15,755 bases of DNA from Prolixibacteraceae bacterium (GTDB lineage: Bacteria > Bacteroidota > Bacteroidia > Bacteroidales > Prolixibacteraceae): contig DAIDJX010000045.1 of assembly GCA_027451165.1 (NCBI GenBank), positions 1 to 15,755 of the forward strand, read 5' to 3'. Shown here piece after piece: positions 8,139 to 14,732 of this stretch (its first letter is position 1; the number at the start of each line of letters is the position of its first letter). The notes under the pieces were generated by a model that made no database searches, was not told the origin of the DNA, and saw only the letters and a program-made list of their open reading frames with translations. Position numbers and translations under genes: made by a program.

Positions 8139-10565
8139 CTATTCGTACCTCAGCGCCTCCACCGGATTCCTTGTTGCTGCTTTCCAGCTTTGCCAACCGA
8201 CGGTTAGCAGGGCGATTCCCAGTGCCAGTATCCCTGACACGGCAAAAATCCACCAGCTGAGGGATGTTTTGTAGGCGAAGTTTTCCAGCCATTTATCCAT
8301 GGAATACCAGGCAACGGGAGTGGCTACAACAAATGCAAGGAATATCCAAAACACAAAATCGCGGGTCAACAAGGTGATTACTTCGGAAATCCGGGCCCCA
8401 TTGACTTTCCGGATACCAATTTCCTTCACCCTTTGCTGGATTTTAAAGCTGGCCATCGAATAAATGCCTAAAACTGAAATGATGATGGAGATCAGCGCAA
8501 ACAGAGAAATAACCCTTGACTGGGCAAACTCCCCGGCATACACTTTCCGGTAGGTATCGGTCATGAATTCGTACTGCAGCGGAAATTCCGGATTGATCTT
8601 CTGCCAGGCTGAATGCACTGTGGCTACCGCTTTTTCCAGTTGCTCCGGATCGGTCTGAATGATAAAACAGTAATTGAACATCTTTCTGGGAGCAATGGCC
8701 AGGGGCTTTTCGGCACTGTGCAGGTTGGTGTAATGAAAATCAGGAACCACCCCCACCACTTCTCCCCAGGGGAAGAGGTCGGGCAGGAAGAAATTGAGAC
8801 GAAACCGTTTACCGACAGCATCTTCCGGTTTCGTGATACCCAGCAGGTTCAGCGCACTCTGGTTCAGGATATATTTTTCACGATAATCACCCAATTTATT
8901 TTCAAGGGCAGCAATCTGCTGTGGGGTGGCTTTCCCACTGTTGCGCAAGGTACTGAGTTCTACCGCATCCTGTTCCCAACCCTGGGAGGGAGTATGGCCC
9001 AACTGTGTTGTTCCCGCCATCGGTGTGATTCCGAGTGAAGTGAAAAAATTGGAGTCGGTGGTGAAAATGTTTATGGCCTGCCCCTCCTTTGTTTCAATGC
9101 CTTCCATCTCAAAACCCACAACATCCAGAATATCCCCTCCAGGAGATTCCATGGCGGCGGTCATTTCCCTTATTTCAGGATGCTGTGACAATTCACCCCT
9201 CAGTTTTTCATACCGTTGTACTACTTCCCAGGGATTATCGGCAATTACCATCAAACCGGCATTTTCAGCAGCCGGATGCTTGCTGGTGAGGAAATTCATC
9301 TGGCGGTTAAGAACAATGGTACAGGCTATGGTGATTACAGCGAGGGTAAACTGAACCACCAGAGGGAAGGAATACAACCGGCCTTTCGGCTTTGATTCGC
9401 TCAGGTTCAGCGCTAATTTGGAAGTGATCAGGGGGATTGTGGAGAGTAAGGCGACAATAAAAACAAATCCTGCACTTATCAGTGCGATGGTTTTCCAGCT
9501 TTCAAGACTGAAAAGGTGAAGTTCGAGTAATTGTCCAAGCTGAACTGCCACGACAAATCCGGTCAGCAGTGCTGTCAGGGAAAGTTCCGCAGAACCGGCC
9601 GCGATCCCCGGTGCCAGTTTCAGCCTTGTGGCCCCGTTGATGAGTTTGATTTTCAGGGTCTTCAGATTATCAATAAACATTACCCTGTTCAGGTTCATAA
9701 AGTTGATCAGGGCGATAAAAAGGATGATCAGGGCTCCGCTCAATAACAGAATAATCGACCGGATATCTCCGTTCTTTTCCATTTCACGGGTCTTATGGCT
9801 GAAAAGGTGAATATCTGTCAGCCTTTGCAGGTAAAGGACAGGCCCCGGCTGGCCGCTTTGGTTCTCTTTCTCCCATCTCTGCTGAATGGTATTCCGGAGA
9901 GCTTTCACATCGGTACCCGGTCTCATCAGAAAATAAGTATATGCCCAGGTGGTCTGGTCGTTCACCTCTGTGAAGGAAGTCAGCAAATCGGCATGAAAGT
10001 GGGAAGTGACCGGGAAATTCTCCATGACTCCGTCAATCACATAATTTTTGGGATTGGGATCCTGCTGATGCAGTATGGAGATTTCCTTTCCCACCACATT
10101 CAGGCTGCCAAAATATTTCAAAGCCAGGTCACGGCTGATGAAAGCCCTCCCCGGTTGTGAAAAAGCCCTGTTGGTATCGCCCGACAGGATTTTGAAATCG
10201 AAAACCCGGAAAAAAGAGCTGTCGGTGGAGTAAGCCCGCTCATTGTAAAATTTCTGATCTCCGATTTTAACGATGGCCCTCCGGAAAGGCACAAGGCGTA
10301 CCAATTTTTCAATGGCTGGGTAATCCGCCATCAGTTGTTTGGGCCACTCCCCGGCCACCCGGGCCGGATGCATGGAAACCGCCCCGTTGTTGCTGTCGGT
10401 GGTCACCCGGTAAATCCGGTCAGCCTTGGTGTGAAAACGGTCGAAACGCAGTTCCTGCCGGGCATACAAGACAATAACCATCAGCGTGGCGACGGACAGG
10501 CTCAGCCCGATCCAGTTGGTGACGAACCACTTCCATTCTTTTTTTGACTTTCTGAATATTTTCAT
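8139..10565 (-). CDS. ABC transporter permease, MacB/FtsX type with two permease lobes
   Basis: The 808-residue product has the Bacteroidota double layout: a membrane helix at about residues 14-34, a large periplasmic MacB-like domain, a first permease lobe with helices near 268-290, 324-345, 356-378 and 399-417, a second periplasmic domain, and a C-terminal FtsX lobe with helices near 683-703, 740-760 and 775-797. The second lobe carries the coupling motif VKEIGIRKVNGA (from V713); in the first lobe the matching motif is degenerate (LKIKLINGA), so only one lobe may contact an ATPase strongly. Such permeases work with a separate ATPase, none of which is seen here. They generally drive export or signal to two-component systems. 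The last 50 residues are nearly identical to those of the 14733-15755 gene. Confidence 0.9.
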   Translation of the reverse strand: MKIFRKSKKEWKWFVTNWIGLSLSVATLMVIVLYARQELRFDRFHTKADRIYRVTTDSNNGAVSMHPARVAGEWPKQLMADYPAIEKLVRLVPFRRAIVKIGDQKFYNERAYSTDSSFFRVFDFKILSGDTNRAFSQPGRAFISRDLALKYFGSLNVVGKEISILHQQDPNPKNYVIDGVMENFPVTSHFHADLLTSFTEVNDQTTWAYTYFLMRPGTDVKALRNTIQQRWEKENQSGQPGPVLYLQRLTDIHLFSHKTREMEKNGDIRSIILLLSGALIILFIALINFMNLNRVMFIDNLKTLKIKLINGATRLKLAPGIAAGSAELSLTALLTGFVVAVQLGQLLELHLFSLESWKTIALISAGFVFIVALLSTIPLITSKLALNLSESKPKGRLYSFPLVVQFTLAVITIACTIVLNRQMNFLTSKHPAAENAGLMVIADNPWEVVQRYEKLRGELSQHPEIREMTAAMESPGGDILDVVGFEMEGIETKEGQAINIFTTDSNFFTSLGITPMAGTTQLGHTPSQGWEQDAVELSTLRNSGKATPQQIAALENKLGDYREKYILNQSALNLLGITKPEDAVGKRFRLNFFLPDLFPWGEVVGVVPDFHYTNLHSAEKPLAIAPRKMFNYCFIIQTDPEQLEKAVATVHSAWQKINPEFPLQYEFMTDTYRKVYAGEFAQSRVISLFALISIIISVLGIYSMASFKIQQRVKEIGIRKVNGARISEVITLLTRDFVFWIFLAFVVATPVAWYSMDKWLENFAYKTSLSWWIFAVSGILALGIALLTVGWQSWKAATRNPVEALRYE

Positions 10566-10646
10566 AACAACACACTAATGTATCCCTTATTAAGTTTCCT
10601 TCGGAAAAATAAACGCATTTAAAATCAACATATTATCCTGCGAGCG

Positions 10647-10677
10647 CCCCCTCTCTTCCTGAAGAGAGGTGCCGGGG
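10647..10677. repeat. Hairpin-forming short repeat (CTCTCTT...AAGAGAG)
   Basis: CTCTCTT (10651-10657) pairs with AAGAGAG (10662-10668) across a four-base loop, flanked by CCCC (10647-10650) and GGGG (10674-10677) that can extend the stem with a bulge. It resembles hairpin repeats I recall between genes in other Bacteroidota. Confidence 0.6.
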
Positions 10678-10718
10678 GTGAGTTGGATTCATGTATCATC
10701 ATTTTTTTTATTCAAGCC

Positions 10719-10750
10719 TGTCATTCTAACCCCGCTCTGCGAGTTATCTT
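10719..10750 (+). repeat. TGTCAT palindromic repeat, copy A
   Basis: This begins TGTCATTCTAAC, has a weak internal CGC-TCT-GCG hairpin, and ends GAGTTATCTT. It shares its opening (TGTCAT) and closing (ATCT) words with copies B, C and D. The palindrome is degenerate. Confidence 0.5.
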
Positions 10751-10790
10751 ATGAACAAATCTGTAATATCAAACAGCACCTTATGAACAG

Positions 10791-10849
10791 GAGATCCCTC
10801 AACGCCTCCATCCTTCCCACAATCTTTGCCCGGCGGATTAACAATGACA
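10791..10849 (-). repeat. TGTCAT palindromic repeat, copy B
   Basis: Read on the minus strand it starts TGTCATTGTTAATCCGCC and ends TGAGGGATCTC, aligning with copy C in the same orientation. The central palindrome is largely lost, so this is an eroded copy. Confidence 0.5.
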
Positions 10850-10906
10850 GAAGTGACTTTTGTTCTGATAATCTTTCCAGGGATATCCCGGACTTCTATA
10901 ATACCT

Positions 10907-10963
10907 CCAGATCCTTCCTCACCGCCGTCCGTCAGCCGACGGAGGCGGATCGTCAGGATGACA
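10907..10963 (-). repeat. TGTCAT palindromic repeat, copy C
   Basis: Read on the minus strand it starts TGTCATCCTGACGATCCGCC and ends TGAGGAAGGATCTGG. The centre is a strong hairpin: CCGCC and TCCGTC on one arm pair with GACGGA and GGCGG on the other around AGCC (plus-strand reading), with one bulged base. The TGTCATCCTGA...GAAGGATCT form is a repeat pattern I recall from many Bacteroidota genomes. Confidence 0.65.
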
Positions 10964-10980
10964 AGGTCCCTTCTATAGGT

Positions 10981-11053
10981 GGGGGAACCAGGGCCGGGCG
11001 GTAAAAATCATACTTTATAACCGGAATTCGTAGCGCCCGGCCCGGGTTCCCCA
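10981..11053. repeat. 20-base GC-rich inverted repeat with 33-base AT-rich loop
   Basis: The left arm 10981-11000 (starts GGGGGAACC, ends GGGCCGGGCG) is the reverse complement of the right arm 11034-11053 at 18 of 20 positions, with one internal mismatch. The 33 bases between are AT-rich. It could form a long stem on either strand. It lies between palindromic repeats C and D and far from any start or stop codon, so a simple terminator role is unlikely. Confidence 0.75.
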
Positions 11054-11069
11054 TTCTAACCGTAGCTCT

Positions 11070-11107
11070 TGTCATGTCGATCCCGCCTCGGGCGGGAGAG
11101 ACATCTG
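11070..11107 (+). repeat. TGTCAT palindromic repeat, copy D
   Basis: The core 11074-11104 is a nearly perfect palindrome: ATGTC, GA, TCCCGCC, loop TCG, GGCGGGA, GA, GACAT. It opens with TTGTCAT and closes with ACATCTGC, matching the ends of copies A-C. It is the best preserved palindrome of the cluster. Confidence 0.65.
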
Positions 11108-11111
11108 CATC

Positions 11112-11130
11112 TTCACCATGGAACGGTGAA
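11112..11130. repeat. Small hairpin TTCACC...GGTGAA
   Basis: TTCACC (11112-11117) pairs with GGTGAA (11125-11130) across a seven-base loop, directly after repeat copy D. It is probably part of the same composite repeat. Confidence 0.45.
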
Positions 11131-11200
11131 AAGACGTCAGGCAAGCTGATCAGACCACTAAGGTGCAGACCGTTCATTATTTTGCCAGTGGCAGACATAA

Positions 11201-12817
11201 TCATTTTGGTATTACTTCAGATGGAAAATCCCACTGTTTCTCGTTTTTACGGTACATGCCCGACTGCAGGAGATGATCAATCTCTTCAAAAACCAGGTAA
11301 TCCGCTTTTACCGGGATCTGCACACCCCGCAGGTTTTGATTCCGGGTAGCGGTATTGACCAGCATTCCCCTCCGTGGATTCTGCGGATTGGGAAGGCAGG
11401 TGATCAGCCGCAATTTATCGCCTGTAAATTTTCTGTTGGTGTACAGGGTATCGCCGGCTATCCTGAACGGGAAGGAGCCGCTGTATTTTTTCAGAAACAG
11501 GTTGCTTTCCAGCGTACCGTAAGCCATGATCCAGGCATCGGAGAGATCAGCCTTTACCGCCAAAGAATCGGCCAGCAAAATGGCAGAATTGCCCTTCATC
11601 TTCTGAATGGAAGAGGTGTAGTTGAAAATGTTTTTCAGTACAAGGGTATCGCTGCCTGCCGTAGGATAGATGATGGTCACCTTTTGTTTTCCCAGAACAG
11701 ATTGAACCGGTCCGGCAAAGAGCGGGTCGGTCAGTTCCAGGTTATTTTCATGGGAAAGAGAGTCAAAAACGGCCATAAGTTCAGGATAAAACTGCGTAAA
11801 GGTTATGCTTTGGCTATCCCTTTCCTGCTCAAACTTTTTTAATTTGTTCAGAATGGGTTCGATATAAACAAATCGGCGTGATTTCTCCATATCGAGCAGC
11901 ATTCCTGCAGCAATCCCCTGACCGGTGGTCTGCAAAAGACGGATGTGGACTGCCCTGACAATGTGTTCATTGATACAGGTGATCCATCTGCCGTAACTCA
12001 TCTCCTCCATTTCCTTCCTGAGGGGTTCAAAGAGTGTGCTGGTGGCATCGACCAGGGGAAGGAAGTGGTCGGTAAGGGGATTCACAAAAGAATGGCTGAA
12101 CTCGTGATAGAGGTAATTCGTCAATCCGTCCTTGCTGTAATAAGGAATTCCGTCTTTGATCCTGTCTGTATTCAGGCAGGCAAAAATATCCGTGTTGCCG
12201 CCGCGCGCGGGGATCCGCATCCCGTACCCGCCGGGCAGCGCCGGAGAGAGCATAACCGTATAGCTGTTTTTCGATTCGTTGTAGTAGGTATTTATTGTTC
12301 CCACCGGATCACGCCCATCCAGATCCGCAACGGTATATTCCACCATCTTTTGATAGAAGGGGATTTTCTGGTTCCAGAAATGTGCAAAATCGCTTCCGGC
12401 GGCAAATTGTTTCAGTGCCCTGCGGTATTTTTCCAGGTTAAGCTTCCCGCCTGCCCTATCGAGGGCCCGGGGAGGATAAGGATGTGTCTGCCGTAAACCG
12501 GGAGGTGGTGTCAACCGCAGGATCAGATCAACCGGGGCATCGTAGGCAAAACCAAAGTCATTGTGCAGTCTGGAAGTCATGCTTACCGCCTCCCTGGCGC
12601 TGTCCTTTCCGAAATACTGCATCAAATCCCTGCTGTAAGCGGTTTGCCTGTTCAGAAACGGGTAATCCGCCAGGGATTGCACTGCGCACAGCAGTTCCAT
12701 CCTGGGGTCCACCGAAATCTTCAGCTTCCCGGCCTCTGCGGAAACGGGTTCAAGCTTCTGGGACCAGGATAGAAATCCTGTAAAGATCAGCACCATGCAA
12801 ATAGAATATCGAATCAT
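11201..12817 (-). CDS. DUF4932 domain protein, probable secreted zinc metallopeptidase
   Basis: I take ATG 12817 as the start, giving 538 residues with a signal peptide (MIRYSICMVLIFTGFLSWS, cleavage near residue 19-20). The frame is open upstream to 13390, but those 191 residues run antisense to two real genes and lack protein character. The body matches the DUF4932 pattern. It carries HEFSH (H238-H242) in YHEFSHSFVNP, a HExxH zinc motif, and NEHIVRA 42 residues later, whose E284 could be the third zinc ligand as in gluzincins. The predicted product is therefore a periplasmic or exported metallopeptidase, though substrate and activity are unknown. It diverges from the DUF433 gene across 38 bases, and the palindrome cluster lies downstream. 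Confidence 0.85.
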   Translation of the reverse strand: MIRYSICMVLIFTGFLSWSQKLEPVSAEAGKLKISVDPRMELLCAVQSLADYPFLNRQTAYSRDLMQYFGKDSAREAVSMTSRLHNDFGFAYDAPVDLILRLTPPPGLRQTHPYPPRALDRAGGKLNLEKYRRALKQFAAGSDFAHFWNQKIPFYQKMVEYTVADLDGRDPVGTINTYYNESKNSYTVMLSPALPGGYGMRIPARGGNTDIFACLNTDRIKDGIPYYSKDGLTNYLYHEFSHSFVNPLTDHFLPLVDATSTLFEPLRKEMEEMSYGRWITCINEHIVRAVHIRLLQTTGQGIAAGMLLDMEKSRRFVYIEPILNKLKKFEQERDSQSITFTQFYPELMAVFDSLSHENNLELTDPLFAGPVQSVLGKQKVTIIYPTAGSDTLVLKNIFNYTSSIQKMKGNSAILLADSLAVKADLSDAWIMAYGTLESNLFLKKYSGSFPFRIAGDTLYTNRKFTGDKLRLITCLPNPQNPRRGMLVNTATRNQNLRGVQIPVKADYLVFEEIDHLLQSGMYRKNEKQWDFPSEVIPK

Positions 12818-12830
12818 GGACAATTTTTTA

Positions 12831-12838
12831 TAACTTTG
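12831..12838 (+). promoter_or_regulatory. Bacteroidota-type -7 box ahead of the DUF433/DUF5615 pair
   Basis: TAACTTTG matches TAnnTTTG exactly, 17 bases before the ATG at 12856, in the 38-base divergent gap with the DUF4932 gene. A -33 box would fall inside the start of that gene and is not obvious. Confidence 0.45.
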
Positions 12839-12855
12839 AAATAAAAAGTTTTGCC

Positions 12856-13074
12856 ATGCAATTAAGTGAGAGAATAACGCTGGAACCCGGGAAAAGAAGT
12901 GGTAAACCTTGTGTGAGGGGAATGCGGATAACCGTGTCGGATGTCTTAAGCTACCTCGCTTCGGGAATGAGTTTCGAAGAAATTCTTGCAGACTTTCCCT
13001 ATCTGGAAAAGGAGGATATACTTGCTTGTTTGAGCTTTGCAGCCAATAAGGAAAAGATAGAGCTCTGTGCCTGA
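12856..13074 (+). CDS. DUF433 domain protein, probable antitoxin
   Basis: The 72-residue product is a full-length DUF433 protein: ITLEPGKRSGKPCVRGMRITV followed by a helix-turn-helix-like part with SFEEILADFPYLEKEDILACLSFAA. DUF433 proteins have a small winged or ribbon-helix DNA-binding-like fold and are commonly encoded just before a DUF5615 PIN-like gene, where they are thought to be the antitoxin. Here the TGA stop overlaps the next ATG by one base (TGATG at 13072-13076), so the two are translationally coupled. As an antitoxin it would probably also repress its own promoter, which is an inference from other type II systems. The pair looks more AT-rich than neighbouring genes. Confidence 0.88.
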   Translation: MQLSERITLEPGKRSGKPCVRGMRITVSDVLSYLASGMSFEEILADFPYLEKEDILACLSFAANKEKIELCA

Positions 13075-13406
13075 TGAAACTCCTTTTCGACCAAAACTTA
13101 TCTCCGAGACTTGCAGATTTTTTTACCGGAAAATTTGTAGGATCAAAACATTTGCAGGAACTTAATCTGGAAGCAGCTTCAGATTCTCTTGTTTGGGAAT
13201 TTGCCAAAAAAGAAGGATTTACTATTGTGACCAAAGACAATGATTTTAATGACCTTGTCACCTTTCTTGGATTTCCACCAAAAGTCATATGGATTCGCAA
13301 GGGCAATTGTTCCACAAATGATATTATTATGTTGCTCAATTCAAAACTCGAAATGATTGAAGCTTTTATTTCTGATACCAGTAATGGCATTTTGACATTC
13401 TATTAA
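13074..13406 (+). CDS. DUF5615 PIN-like domain protein, probable toxin
   Basis: The 110-residue product opens with LLFDQNLSPRL, in which D6 and N8 fit the DUF5615 opening motif, and has a later acidic site D37 in ASDSLVWEFA and TKDNDF (D55, D57). These acidic residues match the metal-binding site of PIN-like nucleases, and the length is usual for the family. Paired with DUF433 it is predicted to be the toxin of a type II-like module, acting on RNA in the cytoplasm; for most DUF433/DUF5615 pairs this is predicted rather than tested. All expected acidic residues are present, so the gene looks intact. It converges on the 13544-14542 gene across 137 bases. Confidence 0.88.
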   Translation: MKLLFDQNLSPRLADFFTGKFVGSKHLQELNLEAASDSLVWEFAKKEGFTIVTKDNDFNDLVTFLGFPPKVIWIRKGNCSTNDIIMLLNSKLEMIEAFISDTSNGILTFY

Positions 13407-13498
13407 TATCATTTACAATCAGTATTTTTCCAGGCAACATTTTTCAATTCAGAAATCACACATCTTCTCAAGCATAATTACCTGTAAAACAGTAATAA

Positions 13499-13543
13499 AA
13501 TCAAGGTAATCCTTAAATCAAATAAATCATAGTTCAGACATTT
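13499..13543 (-). repeat. Stop-adjacent AATCC repeat, copy 2
   Basis: Plus-strand words AATCAAGGT, AATCCTTAA, ATCAAATAA and ATCATAGTT at 9-base spacing are followed by CAGACATTTT, which abuts the stop codon of the 13544-14542 gene. It shares AGTTCAGACATTTT with copy 3. The AATCC units are more eroded than in copies 1 and 3. The rest of 13407-13498 is AT-rich with nothing else recognised. Confidence 0.7.
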
Positions 13544-14542
13544 TCACTCCCAGCGCACATTGACACTTCCGCCGGAAGCATGCATATACGCCCGGATTCC
13601 GCCACCGTTCATGGTTCCGTTGACCCGGTTCTTTTCTGAAGTTCCGGAAAAATCGTGAAGATCAATGTTCACCCGGTCTGCCCTCAGATCGAGATCCAGC
13701 CCGAGCTTGTTTCCGTTTTGAATAACCGCTTCGATGCCTCCGCCGCTGGATTGCAGATACAGTTCCCTGCTCAATTTGCCGATATTGACCTTTACCGAAC
13801 CGCCGCTGGAAGTGGCTTTGACTGACGCCGATTCTCCGGAAACGGATACTCCCCCGCCGCTGCTGCCCGCATCCACGTCACCCTGTATATCCGTAAGGTG
13901 GACTCCTCCTCCGGAACTATGGGCAACTACATTACCATGAGCACCTTCCACACTAACGCCGCCGCCGCTGGAACTCAGCTGGACATCCCCGTTCTGGTTC
14001 ACGGCTTTCACGGGGCCACCGGATGATTTGGCTTTGGTGGTCCCGGATACATTTTCCAGATGCACACCTCCTCCGCTGCTGGAAAAGCTATGGGTGCCTG
14101 AAACCCCTGAAATTCTTACCCCTCCACCACTCGACGATACATTGCACGACATTTCCCAGGGCACCAGAATGGTGAGGGAAATACCCACATTATTCCAGAT
14201 GTTGAAATTACCCTTGCGTTTCACATTGGCTGTCACAACAGATCCGCTTTTTTCAATGGCAACTTCAAAATCTTCCAGAACCTCTTTAAGGGACGGATCA
14301 GACGGGGATAAGATCCTCCCGTTTTTCCGGACAAACGCCTGAACCACGACATTCTTCTGATTGTGGCTTTCCACCACCACGCCTCCGCCCGATGAGGAAG
14401 CATTCAGCGTTCCCGGCTGATCCATTACAAAGGTTTTGGTGAGGGAAGGCGTCTTATTTTCCTGTGAAAATCCGTAACTCGGGAGCAAAAGGGACATCAG
14501 CAAGCTCAATCCGATCAGTTTAAATTTCTTCAGAGTCTTCAT
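13544..14542 (-). CDS. Exported DUF4097-like beta-repeat protein with SSGGG every 18 residues
   Basis: The 332-residue product has a signal peptide (MKTLKKFKLIGLSLLMSLLL, cleavage near S26-Q27). The N-terminal part (residues 27-130) includes one SSGGG at 50-54 and a strand-rich domain ending GISLTILVPWEM. From residue 137 the tetrad S-S-G-G recurs at 137, 155, 173, 191, 209, 227 and 245, exactly 18 residues apart, then at 265. Between them each unit has two short beta strands (for example GVRISGVSGTHSFS). This looks like a right- or left-handed beta solenoid with one turn per repeat, a variant of the DUF4097 (putative adhesin) fold. Such proteins are exported; in some bacteria they sit near envelope-stress regulators. 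The adjacent gene is a permease on the same strand. Function is not known. Confidence 0.82.
   Translation of the reverse strand: MKTLKKFKLIGLSLLMSLLLPSYGFSQENKTPSLTKTFVMDQPGTLNASSSGGGVVVESHNQKNVVVQAFVRKNGRILSPSDPSLKEVLEDFEVAIEKSGSVVTANVKRKGNFNIWNNVGISLTILVPWEMSCNVSSSGGGVRISGVSGTHSFSSSGGGVHLENVSGTTKAKSSGGPVKAVNQNGDVQLSSSGGGVSVEGAHGNVVAHSSGGGVHLTDIQGDVDAGSSGGGVSVSGESASVKATSSGGSVKVNIGKLSRELYLQSSGGGIEAVIQNGNKLGLDLDLRADRVNIDLHDFSGTSEKNRVNGTMNGGGIRAYMHASGGSVNVRWE
13730..14134 (-). repeat. In-frame 54-base period encoding the SSGGG repeats
   Basis: Seven successive units of exactly 54 bases and one of 60 encode the SSGG tetrads. Codons for serine and glycine differ between units (for example TCC versus AGC), so the repeat is conserved in protein more than in DNA and is probably old and under selection. 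Confidence 0.8.
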
Positions 14543-14686
14543 AATGAAATTTTTAATTGTTTACTATGGTTTATCCACTATAAGACGTTAATTTTCCTCT
14601 ACAGTTACAGGCATGAATGTTCATTCAATTATTTATTAATGAATATTTTAATCTTATCAACCATAATCACTTAAAGAACACCAGCC

Positions 14687-14732
14687 ACAATCCTGTTCAT
14701 CTTTTAATCCAATAAATCCCAGTTCAGACATT
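14687..14732 (-). repeat. Stop-adjacent AATCC repeat, copy 3
   Basis: Plus-strand words AATCCTGTT, TAATCCAAT and AAATCCCAGTT are followed by CAGACATT, abutting the TAA stop of the 14733-15755 permease. It matches copy 2 over the AGTTCAGACATT end and copy 1 over AATAAATCCCAGTT/CATAAATCCCAGTT. The rest of 14543-14686 is AT-rich and should hold the promoter of the 13544-14542 gene, including an ATGAA-TG-TTCAT dyad (14613-14624); no clear TAnnTTTG box was found. Confidence 0.75.

Larger units (their letters stand above)
10566..11200. other. Repeat-rich intergenic region without a credible gene
   Basis: This 635-base gap lies between two minus-strand genes. Its open frames are short, lack family features and cross palindromic DNA, so none is called. 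It holds a cluster of short palindromic repeats in both orientations (listed separately) and a 20-base inverted repeat. The segment 10566-10640 is AT-rich and should carry the promoter of the 8139-10565 permease; it contains TATTTTTC on the minus strand, a one-mismatch version of TAnnTTTG, which is too weak to call. Confidence 0.7.

Noticed and set aside
10669..11004. Plus-strand 111-residue open frame in the intergenic gap
   Set aside because: It crosses three palindromic repeats and has no recognisable domain, so it is most likely non-coding.
11181..11194. TGCC-ACT-GGCA hairpin just after the DUF4932 stop as a terminator
   Set aside because: The stem is only four bases with a three-base loop and no T-tract of useful length follows.
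11945..12496. Plus-strand 183-residue open frame
   Set aside because: It is antisense to the DUF4932 gene, including its zinc motif, and has no protein-like features.
12818..13390. Upstream extension of the DUF4932 frame, adding 191 residues
   Set aside because: It runs antisense through the whole DUF433 gene and most of the DUF5615 gene, and the signal peptide starts naturally at 12817.
13730..14134. Regular 54-base spacing resembling a CRISPR array
   Set aside because: The period is in frame within a coding gene, the units differ in DNA sequence, and there are no unique spacers or cas genes.
13734..14342. Two plus-strand open frames rich in TPPPL
   Set aside because: They are the antisense shadow of the Ser/Gly codons of the repeat protein.
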